A stretch of 64,000 nt of DNA from Alistipes megaguti. Lineage in GTDB: Bacteria > Bacteroidota > Bacteroidia > Bacteroidales > Rikenellaceae. Made by a program: the position numbers and the translations under genes. The stretch spans positions 2,009,501 to 2,073,500 of the forward strand of contig NZ_LR027382.1 in the NCBI RefSeq assembly GCF_900604385.1, written 5' to 3'. Below the pieces are notes generated by a model. That model saw nothing but the letters and a program-made list of their open reading frames with translations, was not told the DNA's origin and did no database searches. The stretch's first letter is position 1; every line of letters starts with the position of its first letter. Positions 24,156 to 31,772 of this stretch are shown here, piece after piece.

Positions 24156-25124
24156 ATGGCAAACAAACTTATTGTCGCTCCCTCGCCGCACGTCCAGACC
24201 TTGCAGTCGACGGCCCACATCATGCGCGACGTGGTGATCGCCCTGTTGCCCGCGCTGGTCGTCTCGACCATCGTCTTCGGGGTCGACGTGCTTCGGGTGA
24301 CGGCCCTCTCGGTCGCTGCCTGCGTGGTGTTCGAATTCCTGATTCAGAAATACGTGGTCCGCGGCCCGCTGACCATCTCCAACTGGTCGGCCGTCGTTAC
24401 GGGCGTGCTGCTGGCCTTCAACCTCCCGGCCTCGATCCCCTGGTGGATCGTCCTCATCGGCGCCTTCGTCGCCATCGCCATCGCCAAGATGACCTTCGGC
24501 GGCCTGGGCAAGAACCCCTTCAATCCGGCTCTGGTCGGACGTGTCTTCCTGCTCGTGGCCTATCCCGTGCAGATGACCACCTGGCCCCTGCCCGTCAACG
24601 GCGCCTTCGACGCCCTGTCGGGCGCTACGCCGCTGGCGGCCGTCAAACAGGGTCTGGCCGCCCCCGATGCCCTCGGCGTGCAGGATCTGCTGCTGGGCAA
24701 CATGCCCGGTTCGCTGGGTGAGGTTGCCGCACTGGCCCTGCTCGTCGGGTTTGTCTACCTGCTGTGGCGCCGCGTCATCACGTGGCACATCCCGGTGACG
24801 ATCCTCGTGACGATGGCCCTGTTCGCTTTCGTGGTGGCCCTGTGCAAGGACGAGTCGGGCGCCATGCTCTGGCAGCTGCCCCTGTTCCACGTACTGGCCG
24901 GCGGCGCCATCCTCGGTTCGGTCTTCATGGCCACCGACTACTCGACCTCGCCGATGACCGTCAAGGGCGGCGTGATCTTCGGTATCGGTATCGGCGTCAT
25001 CACGATGCTCATCCGTCTGTGGGGCGCCTATCCCGAGGGCATGTCGTTCGCCATCCTCTTGATGAACGCCTGCGTGCCCCTGATCAACAAGTATGTCAAA
25101 CCCAAACGCTTCGGCGTAAAATAA
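24156..25124 (+). CDS. rnfD: Rnf complex membrane subunit RnfD
   Basis: 322 aa with about nine hydrophobic helices. The covalent-FMN motif is intact: FDALSGATPL with the attachment Thr at residue 158. PHVQTLQSTAHIMRDVVIALLPAL at the N-terminus and GGLGKNPFNPALVGRVFLL are family landmarks. It works with RnfG in the transmembrane electron path. Confidence 0.96.
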   Translation: MANKLIVAPSPHVQTLQSTAHIMRDVVIALLPALVVSTIVFGVDVLRVTALSVAACVVFEFLIQKYVVRGPLTISNWSAVVTGVLLAFNLPASIPWWIVLIGAFVAIAIAKMTFGGLGKNPFNPALVGRVFLLVAYPVQMTTWPLPVNGAFDALSGATPLAAVKQGLAAPDALGVQDLLLGNMPGSLGEVAALALLVGFVYLLWRRVITWHIPVTILVTMALFAFVVALCKDESGAMLWQLPLFHVLAGGAILGSVFMATDYSTSPMTVKGGVIFGIGIGVITMLIRLWGAYPEGMSFAILLMNACVPLINKYVKPKRFGVK

Positions 25125-25130
25125 GGAGGA
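25123..25130 (+). promoter_or_regulatory. Shine-Dalgarno sequence of rnfG
   Basis: AAGGAGGA, 7 bp before the rnfG ATG and overlapping the rnfD stop. It is notable because almost no other gene in this window has one. Confidence 0.7.
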
Positions 25131-25137
25131 AGGATCC

Positions 25138-25803
25138 ATGAAAAGTACACTTGTCAACATGACTGCGGTCCTCTTCGTCATTACGCTCGTGGCGTCGGCC
25201 GGCGTCGGCGTCGTGAACATGATCACCGAAGAGCCGATCGCCCTGGCCAAGGAGGCCGCCACGAAGGCCGCTCTTGCCGAAGTACTCCCGGCCTTTGATT
25301 CGACCGAGGAGCAGACCCTGACCGTCGATGAACTCCCCATTACGGTCTACACCGCCACCAAAGAGGGTCAGGTGACCGGTTATGCCGTGCAGACGATGAC
25401 CAAACAGGGCTTCAACGGCGTTGTTCGGCTGATGGTGGGCTTCACGCCCGACGGCGAGGTCGTCAACGTCAACGTCCTCGAACAGTCCGAGACCCCCGGT
25501 CTGGGAACCAAAATGGCCGATGAAGGCAACCCGCTGCTGGGCAGCATTCAGGGCCAGAAACTCGAAAACAAGAAACTCGTCGACGGAAAACTCGCCGTGA
25601 CGAAGGATGGCGGCGATGTCGATGCGCTGACGGCCGCTACGATCTCCTCGCGTGCCTATGTCGATGCCGTCAACCGCGCCTGGATGGCCTACAAGAGTGT
25701 GGCTGCGGGCGTCGAGGCTACGGATACCGCCTCCGGTGCCACGCATCCCGTCGCTGAACAAACCAATGAGCCTGCGGCTCAGGAAGGAGGGCAATATGAA
25801 TAA
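25138..25803 (+). CDS. rnfG: Rnf complex flavoprotein subunit RnfG
   Basis: 221 aa with an N-terminal membrane anchor (residues 7-25) and a periplasmic FMN-binding domain. The expected ApbE flavinylation site (S/T-G-A-T) reads T-A-A-T here (DALTAATISSRA), with the acceptor Thr at residue 168. The rest of the domain is normal: GFNGVVRLMVGFTPDGEV and LEQSETPGLGTKM. A C-terminal tail follows. The stop overlaps rnfE by 8 bp. Confidence 0.94.
   Translation: MKSTLVNMTAVLFVITLVASAGVGVVNMITEEPIALAKEAATKAALAEVLPAFDSTEEQTLTVDELPITVYTATKEGQVTGYAVQTMTKQGFNGVVRLMVGFTPDGEVVNVNVLEQSETPGLGTKMADEGNPLLGSIQGQKLENKKLVDGKLAVTKDGGDVDALTAATISSRAYVDAVNRAWMAYKSVAAGVEATDTASGATHPVAEQTNEPAAQEGGQYE
25780..25789 (+). promoter_or_regulatory. 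Shine-Dalgarno sequence of rnfE
   Basis: AGGAAGGAGG, 6 bp before the rnfE ATG at 25796. It supports that start even though it lies inside rnfG. Confidence 0.7.
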
Positions 25804-26380
25804 ACTGAAAATCGCCTTGAGCGGCATCATCAAGAACAACCCGACGTTCGTACTGGTGCTCGGCATGTGCCCCACGCTGGGTACCACCACCTCGGCCGAA
25901 AACGGCATGGGTATGGGTCTGGCTACGGCCGCCGTGCTGACCCTGTCGAACCTCGTGATCTCGCTCATCAAGAACCTCATCCCGGACAAGGTCCGCATCC
26001 CGGCCTTCATCGTCGTGATCGCCTCGTTCGTTACCGTGATCCAGATGCTGATGCAGGCCTTCGTGCCGGCACTCTACGCCTCGCTGGGCGTCTTCATCCC
26101 GCTGATCGTCGTCAACTGCATCATCCTCGGACGCGCCGAGGCCTTCGCCTCGAAAAACTCGCCCGTCGACTCGATGATGGACGGTCTGGGCGTCGGTCTG
26201 GGTTTCACCCTCTCGCTGACGGTCATCGGCGCCGTGCGCGAGATCCTCGGCAGCGGCGCCATCTTCGGCGTCAGCCTCGGCATCTCCGACTACACGCCCC
26301 TGATCTTCGTCCTCGCACCCGGTGCCTTCCTCGTGTTGGGGTATCTGATGGTTCTGTTTAACAAATTAGCCAAGAAGTAG
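25796..26380 (+). CDS. rnfE: Rnf complex membrane subunit RnfE
   Basis: 194 aa, six transmembrane helices, homologous to RnfA and NqrD. Landmarks are NNPTFVLVLGMCPTLGTT (Cys ligand region of the membrane [2Fe-2S] centre) and PLIVVNCIILGRAEAFAS. The ATG at 25796 has a strong Shine-Dalgarno and overlaps the end of rnfG. Longer in-frame extension upstream is inside rnfG and rejected. Confidence 0.95.
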   Translation: MNKLKIALSGIIKNNPTFVLVLGMCPTLGTTTSAENGMGMGLATAAVLTLSNLVISLIKNLIPDKVRIPAFIVVIASFVTVIQMLMQAFVPALYASLGVFIPLIVVNCIILGRAEAFASKNSPVDSMMDGLGVGLGFTLSLTVIGAVREILGSGAIFGVSLGISDYTPLIFVLAPGAFLVLGYLMVLFNKLAKK

Positions 26381-26382
26381 TC

Positions 26383-26961
26383 ATGGAGATCTCCTATTTC
26401 GCAATCATCATCGGCGCCATCTTCGTCAACAACGTCGTTCTGGCCCAGTTCCTCGGCATCTGCCCCTTCCTGGGCGTGTCGTCGAAGGTCGAAACCTCGA
26501 TGGGTATGGGTGCCGCTGTTACGTTCGTCATGGCCCTGACCGCGCTGGTGGCCTGGCCCATTCAGACCTATATCCTCGTCCCGCTGCACATCGAGTACAT
26601 GCAGACGATCGTCTTCATCCTTGTCATCGCAGCGCTGGTGCAGATGGTCGAGATCATCCTCAAGAAGGTTTCCCCCTCGCTCTATCAGGCGCTGGGTATC
26701 TTCCTGCCGCTGATCACCACGAACTGCGCCGTGCTGGGCGTCGCCATCCTCATGATCCAGAAGGAGTTCAACCTGCTGCAGAGTGTCGCCTATTCGGTCT
26801 CCACGGCCCTGGGATTCGCCCTGGCACTGGTGATTTTTGCCGGCATCCGCGAGCGTCTGGAGTTCGAGGAGGTGCCCAAGGCCTTCCGCGGTGTCCCCAT
26901 CGCCCTGATCACGGCCGGCATCCTGGCCATGGCCTTCCTCGGCTTCTCGGGTCTGGTTTAG
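26383..26961 (+). CDS. rnfA: Rnf complex membrane subunit RnfA
   Basis: 192 aa, six transmembrane helices, inverted-topology partner of RnfE. NNVVLAQFLGICPFLGVSSKVE and PLITTNCAVLGVAILMI are diagnostic and contain the Cys pair thought to hold the membrane Fe-S cluster with RnfE. It is last in the operon, two bases after rnfE, with a terminator about 50 bp downstream. Confidence 0.96.
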   Translation: MEISYFAIIIGAIFVNNVVLAQFLGICPFLGVSSKVETSMGMGAAVTFVMALTALVAWPIQTYILVPLHIEYMQTIVFILVIAALVQMVEIILKKVSPSLYQALGIFLPLITTNCAVLGVAILMIQKEFNLLQSVAYSVSTALGFALALVIFAGIRERLEFEEVPKAFRGVPIALITAGILAMAFLGFSGLV

Positions 26962-27011
26962 TGAATGCTCCCGGGGACGGACCTGCGCCGGTCCGCCGCC
27001 CGCTAACGATT

Positions 27012-27062
27012 CGGTCCGTACGTCGTTCTGCCTTCGTGCAGCGACGTGCGGACCGTTTCTTT
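27012..27062 (+). terminator. Terminator of the rnf operon
   Basis: CGGTCCG-t-ACGTCG (27012-27025) pairs with CGACGT-g-CGGACCG (27042-27055), followed by TTTCTTT. A smaller CGGACC/GGTCCG hairpin precedes it. Confidence 0.8.
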
Positions 27063-27105
27063 GTAAAAAAATGAGGCGTTTCTTCGTTTCTTGACGGCAA
27101 TTCGC

Positions 27106-27113
27106 TATTTTTG
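27106..27113 (+). promoter_or_regulatory. hpt -7 box
   Basis: TATTTTTG, full match to TAnnTTTG, 41 bp before the hpt ATG. Confidence 0.6.
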
Positions 27114-27154
27114 CACTATTGTAATCTCATAATCCCAAAAAATTCCCGAACTGC

Positions 27155-27697
27155 ATGGAGGATATCATAAAACTTCACGACAGGAAGTTCAAGATCATGA
27201 TTCCCGCGGCCAAGATCGACCAGGCGGTCGAGGCGGTCGCCCAACGGATCAATCACGATTACGCCGACAAGGAGACCCCCTTGTTTCTGGGCATTCTCAA
27301 CGGTTCGTTCATGTTCATGAGCGATCTGATCAAGAAGATCGAGTTCCAGAACGAACTCTCGTTCGTCAAACTCGCCTCCTACGAAGGCACCGAATCCTCG
27401 GGACAGGTGCGCAGTCTGATCGGTCTGACCACGCCGATCGAGGGCCGTCACGTCATCATCGTCGAGGACATCGTCGACACGGGCGAGTCGATCGACCACA
27501 TGATCCGCGATCTGGAGAAGCGCAAACCTGCCTCGATCGAGGTCTGCACGCTCTTCTTCAAGCCCGGCTCCTACCGCAAGACACGCCCGATCAAGTATCG
27601 TGCCATGGAGATCGGTAATGAATTCATCGTCGGCTACGGTCTGGACTACAACCAGCTGGGCCGCAGTCTGAAGGATATTTACGTCGTGACGGAGTAA
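27155..27697 (+). CDS. hpt: Hypoxanthine phosphoribosyltransferase
   Basis: 180 aa purine-salvage enzyme converting hypoxanthine (or guanine) + PRPP to IMP (GMP). The PRPP-binding motif is HVIIVEDIVDTGESI (residues about 99-113). LFLGILNGSFMFMSDLIKKI at 47-66 and VGYGLDYNQLGRSLKDIYV near the end are family signatures. It is first of a coupled hpt-queE-divIC run. Confidence 0.95.
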   Translation: MEDIIKLHDRKFKIMIPAAKIDQAVEAVAQRINHDYADKETPLFLGILNGSFMFMSDLIKKIEFQNELSFVKLASYEGTESSGQVRSLIGLTTPIEGRHVIIVEDIVDTGESIDHMIRDLEKRKPASIEVCTLFFKPGSYRKTRPIKYRAMEIGNEFIVGYGLDYNQLGRSLKDIYVVTE

Positions 27698-28332
27698 TGG
27701 CTGTGACAACTGATCCCGCGTTGTTCGACGGCGGGCGGCTGCTGCCCCTCGTCGAGGACTTCTATACGATTCAGGGCGAGGGTTTCCACGCCGGAAAGCC
27801 CGCCTATTTCATCCGGCTGGGCGGCTGCGACGTCGGCTGCCGGTGGTGCGACGCCAAGTATACGTGGAACCCGAAGCTCTATCCGCCGACCGACGTGCGG
27901 ACGGTCATCGAGCGTGCCACGTCGTGTCCGGCGCAGGCCATCGTCATTACGGGCGGCGAACCGCTGCTCTATCCTCTGGGCGTGCTGACCGACGAACTGC
28001 GCAAAAAGGGTCTCGAGATCTTCCTCGAAACCTCCGGGTCGCACCCCTTCAGCGGGGTGTTCGACTGGGTCTGCCTCTCGCCTAAGCGGCAGCAGCCCCC
28101 GTTGGACGAGGCATACGGCCGGGCCGACGAACTGAAGGTAATCATCGAATCGGAGGCCGATCTGGAGTGGGCCGAGCAGAATGCCGCCCGCGTACGCCGG
28201 CGTTGCCTGCTCTACCTGCAGCCCGAATGGAGCCGTTCGGAGGAGGTCATGCCCCTGCTGGTGGAGTATGCCAAGGCCCATCCGCGCTGGAACATCTCGA
28301 TCCAGACCCACAAGTACATGCATATTCCGTAG
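27697..28332 (+). CDS. queE: 7-carboxy-7-deazaguanine synthase QueE
   Basis: 211 aa radical-SAM enzyme of queuosine/preQ1 biosynthesis. FYTIQGEGFHAGKPAYFIRLGGC leads into the CxxxCxxC cluster site (CDVGCRWC). ITGGEPLL and LETSGS follow. The short bacterial QueE length fits. Its ATG shares one base with the hpt stop (TAATG). Other queuosine genes are not in the window. Confidence 0.94.
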   Translation: MAVTTDPALFDGGRLLPLVEDFYTIQGEGFHAGKPAYFIRLGGCDVGCRWCDAKYTWNPKLYPPTDVRTVIERATSCPAQAIVITGGEPLLYPLGVLTDELRKKGLEIFLETSGSHPFSGVFDWVCLSPKRQQPPLDEAYGRADELKVIIESEADLEWAEQNAARVRRRCLLYLQPEWSRSEEVMPLLVEYAKAHPRWNISIQTHKYMHIP

Positions 28333-28338
28333 CCGGTG

Positions 28339-28614
28339 ATGAAGATTCGGATTGGACGTCGTTTCTGGATCCTCCTCACGGCAGGCATCGTGGTCTTCTC
28401 GGTCTTCGTGATCGGGCGGAACGCCCTGCATGCCGTGAAGATCAAACGGCAGATCAATGGCCTCGAGCGGCAGTATGACTTCTACGTCGAAAAGATCGCT
28501 CAGGACAGTACGCTGCTCGAAAGACTGCGTTACGACGACTATCTCGAAGAGTATGCCCGCGAGCATTACCACATGCAGCGGCGCAACGAACACGTCTACA
28601 TCCTGGAAGAGTAG
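28339..28614 (+). CDS. FtsB/DivIC-like septum formation initiator protein
   Basis: 91 aa bitopic membrane protein: a basic N-terminus, one transmembrane helix (residues about 10-27), then a coiled coil (KIKRQINGLERQYDFYVEKIAQD) and the conserved ending YDDYLEEYAREHYHMQRRNEHVYIL, typical of DivIC/FtsB. It should be part of the divisome with FtsL/FtsQ homologues. A GTG directly precedes the ATG; the ATG is the likelier start. Confidence 0.88.
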   Translation: MKIRIGRRFWILLTAGIVVFSVFVIGRNALHAVKIKRQINGLERQYDFYVEKIAQDSTLLERLRYDDYLEEYAREHYHMQRRNEHVYILEE

Positions 28615-28640
28615 ACGGCCGATAGGCGGCACCAACGAAT

Positions 28641-28676
28641 CGGGCCCCTCTCCATTGGGAGAGGGCCCGATTTTTT
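28641..28676 (+). terminator. Terminator after divIC
   Basis: CGGGCC-c-CTCTCC pairs with GGAGAGGGCCCG around ATTG (28641-28669), followed by ATTTTTT. The 28677-28766 interval to thiL is otherwise empty. Confidence 0.9.
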
Positions 28677-28766
28677 GGGGGCTGGCGGGAGTGGCAGGTG
28701 AGTTGCTCCCGGAACGACGGTGGAGCGAAAGTACGGGCTGTCGTTTCGGTCCGCGCGGGTGCTCCG

Positions 28767-29705
28767 CTAATAGTGCGAAAATCCCTGCCAGTCGTGGGGC
28801 TCGGGGCGGCCGTTGCGCAGCCAGGTGAGCCCCGCTTCGGAGGTGATGCGGCCGATGGGGTAGAGCGGCGTGCCGAAGCGTGTGCGGAACTCCGCCGTGA
28901 GCCGTTCGGCCGAGGCGGTGTCGGCCGTCAGCAGCAGCTTGTAGTCCTCGCCCCCGCAGAGCGCCGTCTGCAGGTCGGAGCCCGCGGCCACGGGAATCTG
29001 TTCGAGGTCGATCTCCGCCCCGACGTGCGAGAGGTCGAGGATGTGGCGCAGATCCGAAGCCAGCCCGTCCGAGAGGTCCATCATGGCGTGGACCTCCGGC
29101 CGCGAGCCGAACCACACCCCCTCGTCGACCTGCGGCGCGGGGTTGCGGTGGAGGGCAGCCAGCGGGGTGTCGAGCCGTCCGGCAAGCAGATCGCGCAGTC
29201 CGGCTCCCGAGGCGCCCAGTTCGCCCGCTGCAAGGATCACGTCGCCCGGGCGGGCGTCGCGGCGCCGCTTGAGGTGCGTAAGGGGGGCGCGGCCGATGGC
29301 CGTGACGTTGATCGTGATGCCGGCTTCGGAGCGCGTCGTGTCACCCCCGACAAGCGGCGTGGAGTAGCGTTCGGAGAGCGTGCGGTACCCCTCGATGAAC
29401 TCCAGCGCCCACGACTGGGCGGCATCCCGCGGAAGGGCAATCGACAACAGCGTCGCTACGGGACGCGCCCCCATCGAGGCCACGTCGCTCAGATTGACGG
29501 CCAGCGATTTGCCGCCCAGTTCGCGCGCCGAGGTGGCGTGGCGCAGGAAGTGGACCCCCTCGGTCAGCAGGTCCGCCGTGAAGACAAGCGCCTCGCCCCC
29601 GGCGAGCGGCAGCACGGCGCAATCGTCGCCGATTCCCTCGAATCCCTGATCGGGAATCGGGGCGAAAAGTCGGCGTATCTGTTCGATGAATCCGAATTCG
29701 GTCAT
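28767..29705 (-). CDS. thiL: Thiamine-monophosphate kinase
   Basis: 312 aa; phosphorylates thiamine monophosphate to the active diphosphate. AIRS-fold motifs: GIGDDCAVLP (residues about 23-32), FTADLLTEGVHF, GGKSLAVNLSDVASMGARP, LVGGDTTRS, and MMDLSDGLASDL. The ATG at 29705 is preferred over 29729 because a TATCTTTG promoter box covers 29727-29734. It is divergent from aroQ. No other thiamine genes are near. Confidence 0.93.
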   Translation of the reverse strand: MTEFGFIEQIRRLFAPIPDQGFEGIGDDCAVLPLAGGEALVFTADLLTEGVHFLRHATSARELGGKSLAVNLSDVASMGARPVATLLSIALPRDAAQSWALEFIEGYRTLSERYSTPLVGGDTTRSEAGITINVTAIGRAPLTHLKRRRDARPGDVILAAGELGASGAGLRDLLAGRLDTPLAALHRNPAPQVDEGVWFGSRPEVHAMMDLSDGLASDLRHILDLSHVGAEIDLEQIPVAAGSDLQTALCGGEDYKLLLTADTASAERLTAEFRTRFGTPLYPIGRITSEAGLTWLRNGRPEPHDWQGFSHY

Positions 29706-29726
29706 GTTTTTGTTGCGGCTGTGGGG

Positions 29727-29764
29727 CAAAGATACCGATTTTTCGTCGAAAATAGTTACCTTTG
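29727..29764. promoter_or_regulatory. Divergent -7 boxes of thiL and aroQ
   Basis: Minus strand TATCTTTG at 29727-29734 serves thiL (21-bp leader). Plus strand TACCTTTG at 29757-29764 serves aroQ (54-bp leader). The two promoters must share the interval between them. Confidence 0.7.
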
Positions 29765-29818
29765 TTCCGAATTCCCCGGCCGCGATCCCCGCGGTGCGGA
29801 CCCATAACCCGTAAACTC

Positions 29819-30250
29819 ATGAAAATACTGATTCTCAACGGCCCGAATCTCAACCTGCAGGGACGTCGCGACCCGGCCGTCTACGGCACGCAAACCTTCG
29901 GGAAACTCTTCGATGAATTGCGCTCCCGTTATCCGCAGGTCGAGTTCGACTACGTGCAGTCGAACCACGAAGGGGTGCTCATCGACACGATCCAGCAGGC
30001 CGACGGCCGCTTCGACGGCGTGGTGCTCAATGCCGGCGGATACACCCATACGTCGGTGGCACTGCGGGATGCCGTGGCTGCCGTCGAGGTGCCGGTTGTC
30101 GAGGTGCACATCTCCTCGATCCTCGCCCGCGAGTCGTTCCGCCACACCTCGCTGCTCGCCTCCGTGGTCATGGGGTCGATCATGGGCTTCGGGCTCGACT
30201 CCTATCGTCTGGGTGTCGAGGCGCTCATTCACGCCGCTGCGGCCCGATAG
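29819..30250 (+). CDS. aroQ: Type II 3-dehydroquinate dehydratase
   Basis: 143 aa, normal size. MKILILNGPNLNLQGRRDPAVYG holds the active-site Arg/Tyr loop (Tyr near 24). VVLNAGGYTHTSVALRDAV and VVEVHISSILARESFRHTSLLA contain the conserved His and catalytic residues. Third step of the shikimate pathway. The start at 29819 follows homology. pyk follows 43 bp downstream. Confidence 0.96.
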   Translation: MKILILNGPNLNLQGRRDPAVYGTQTFGKLFDELRSRYPQVEFDYVQSNHEGVLIDTIQQADGRFDGVVLNAGGYTHTSVALRDAVAAVEVPVVEVHISSILARESFRHTSLLASVVMGSIMGFGLDSYRLGVEALIHAAAAR

Positions 30251-30293
30251 TTGGGGGATTCACAAGTTATCAACGCAAAAAAAGAATATCGTT

Positions 30294-31769
30294 ATGTACC
30301 GCATGAAAAAAACCAAGATCGTTGCCACCATGTCGGATTTCCGCTGCACCGAGGAGTTCGTCCAGAAGCTCTTCGACGCCGGAATGGACGTCGTCCGCGT
30401 CAATTCGGCCCACGTCTCCGAGGAGGGTGCCACGAAGATCGTCGAGACCGTACACCGGGTTAACCCCGCCATCCCGATCATGATCGACACGAAAGGTCCC
30501 GAGATCCGCGTCACGACGATCGCCGATGAATACGGAAACAGCATCCGCTTCCAGGCCGGTGACCGCGTCGTCGTGCGCGGCTCCGACGGCTCGGACCTCT
30601 CGACGCGCAAGGTCATTTACATGAACGTTCCCTCGATCGTCCGCGACATCCCCGTCGGCGCCCGCATGCTGATCGCCGACGGCGAGTTGGAGATCCGCGT
30701 TCTGGGCAAGAGTGACGAGGAGCTCGACTGTGAATTCGTGGTCGGCGGAGCCCTCCGCTCGCGCAAGAGCGTCAACGTGCCGGGTGTCTCGATCGACCTC
30801 CCGTCGGTGACGGCCAAGGACCGCCGCTTCATCGAGTGGGCCGTGCGCAACGACGTCGACTTCATCGCCCATTCGTTCGTCCGCTCGGCACGCGACGTGA
30901 AGGCCGTGCAGGAGATCCTCGACGCCCACGGCAGCAACATCAAGATCATCTCCAAGATCGAAAACCAGGAGGGGCTCGATAATATCGACGAGATCATCGA
31001 GGCCTCGTACGGCATCATGGTCGCCCGCGGCGACCTGGGGGTCGAACTCCCCGCCGAGGAGATCCCCAATGCCCAGCGCCGCATCGTCGAGAAGTGCATC
31101 TGCGCCAAGCGTCCGGTGATCATCGCCACGCAGATGCTCTATTCGATGGTCAAGTCGCCGCGCCCGACCCGTGCCGAAGTCAGCGACGTGGCCAGCGCCA
31201 TCTACGAGCGCGTCGATGCCGTGATGCTGAGCGACGAGACCGCCATGGGCGACTATCCCGTCGAGTCGGTCGAGACGATGGCCCGCGTGGCCCGCGCCAT
31301 CGAACGCGACGGCGAGCACTTCCAGCCGATGATCGACATGAACATGGTCTCCGTAAACCACGAAATCACCGCCCAGCTGGCGCGGTCGGCCGTGCGCGCC
31401 TCGACCAACCTGCCGATCAAGTATGTCATCCTCGACACCAAGACCGGCCGCACGGGGCGTTATCTGGCGGCGTTCCGCGGCCGCAAGACCGTCATGGCCG
31501 TTTGCTACTCGCTCCACGCGCAGCGCATTCTGGCCCTGTCGTACGGCGTAGTGCCCATTCTGCGCAAGCAGGAGCTCTCGGACCGCTACCACTTCCTGGT
31601 CGATGCGCTGGAGTTCATCGACCAGTACCGCAAACTCGATGACGAGGATCTGATGGCCATCGTCGGCGGCAGCTTCGGCCCCGACGGCGGCGCTTCGTAC
31701 GTCGAGATCTCCAACGTGAGAAATCTCCGGCGCCGCAACGCCGAGATCGTCGCCCAGCAGAAAGCCTAG
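30294..31769 (+). CDS. pyk: Pyruvate kinase
   Basis: 491 aa. KTKIVATMSDF at the N-terminus, MIDTKGPEIRV, the active-site KIISKIENQEGLDNIDEI and MVARGDLGVELP, then MLYSMVKSPRPTRAEVSDVA and DAVMLSDETAMGDYPVE, followed by a C-terminal allosteric domain. The usual IGPAS after VAT is MSDFR here. An alternative ATG lies at 30303. Together with ppdK it controls the PEP/pyruvate node. Confidence 0.95.
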   Translation: MYRMKKTKIVATMSDFRCTEEFVQKLFDAGMDVVRVNSAHVSEEGATKIVETVHRVNPAIPIMIDTKGPEIRVTTIADEYGNSIRFQAGDRVVVRGSDGSDLSTRKVIYMNVPSIVRDIPVGARMLIADGELEIRVLGKSDEELDCEFVVGGALRSRKSVNVPGVSIDLPSVTAKDRRFIEWAVRNDVDFIAHSFVRSARDVKAVQEILDAHGSNIKIISKIENQEGLDNIDEIIEASYGIMVARGDLGVELPAEEIPNAQRRIVEKCICAKRPVIIATQMLYSMVKSPRPTRAEVSDVASAIYERVDAVMLSDETAMGDYPVESVETMARVARAIERDGEHFQPMIDMNMVSVNHEITAQLARSAVRASTNLPIKYVILDTKTGRTGRYLAAFRGRKTVMAVCYSLHAQRILALSYGVVPILRKQELSDRYHFLVDALEFIDQYRKLDDEDLMAIVGGSFGPDGGASYVEISNVRNLRRRNAEIVAQQKA

Positions 31770-31772
31770 GTC

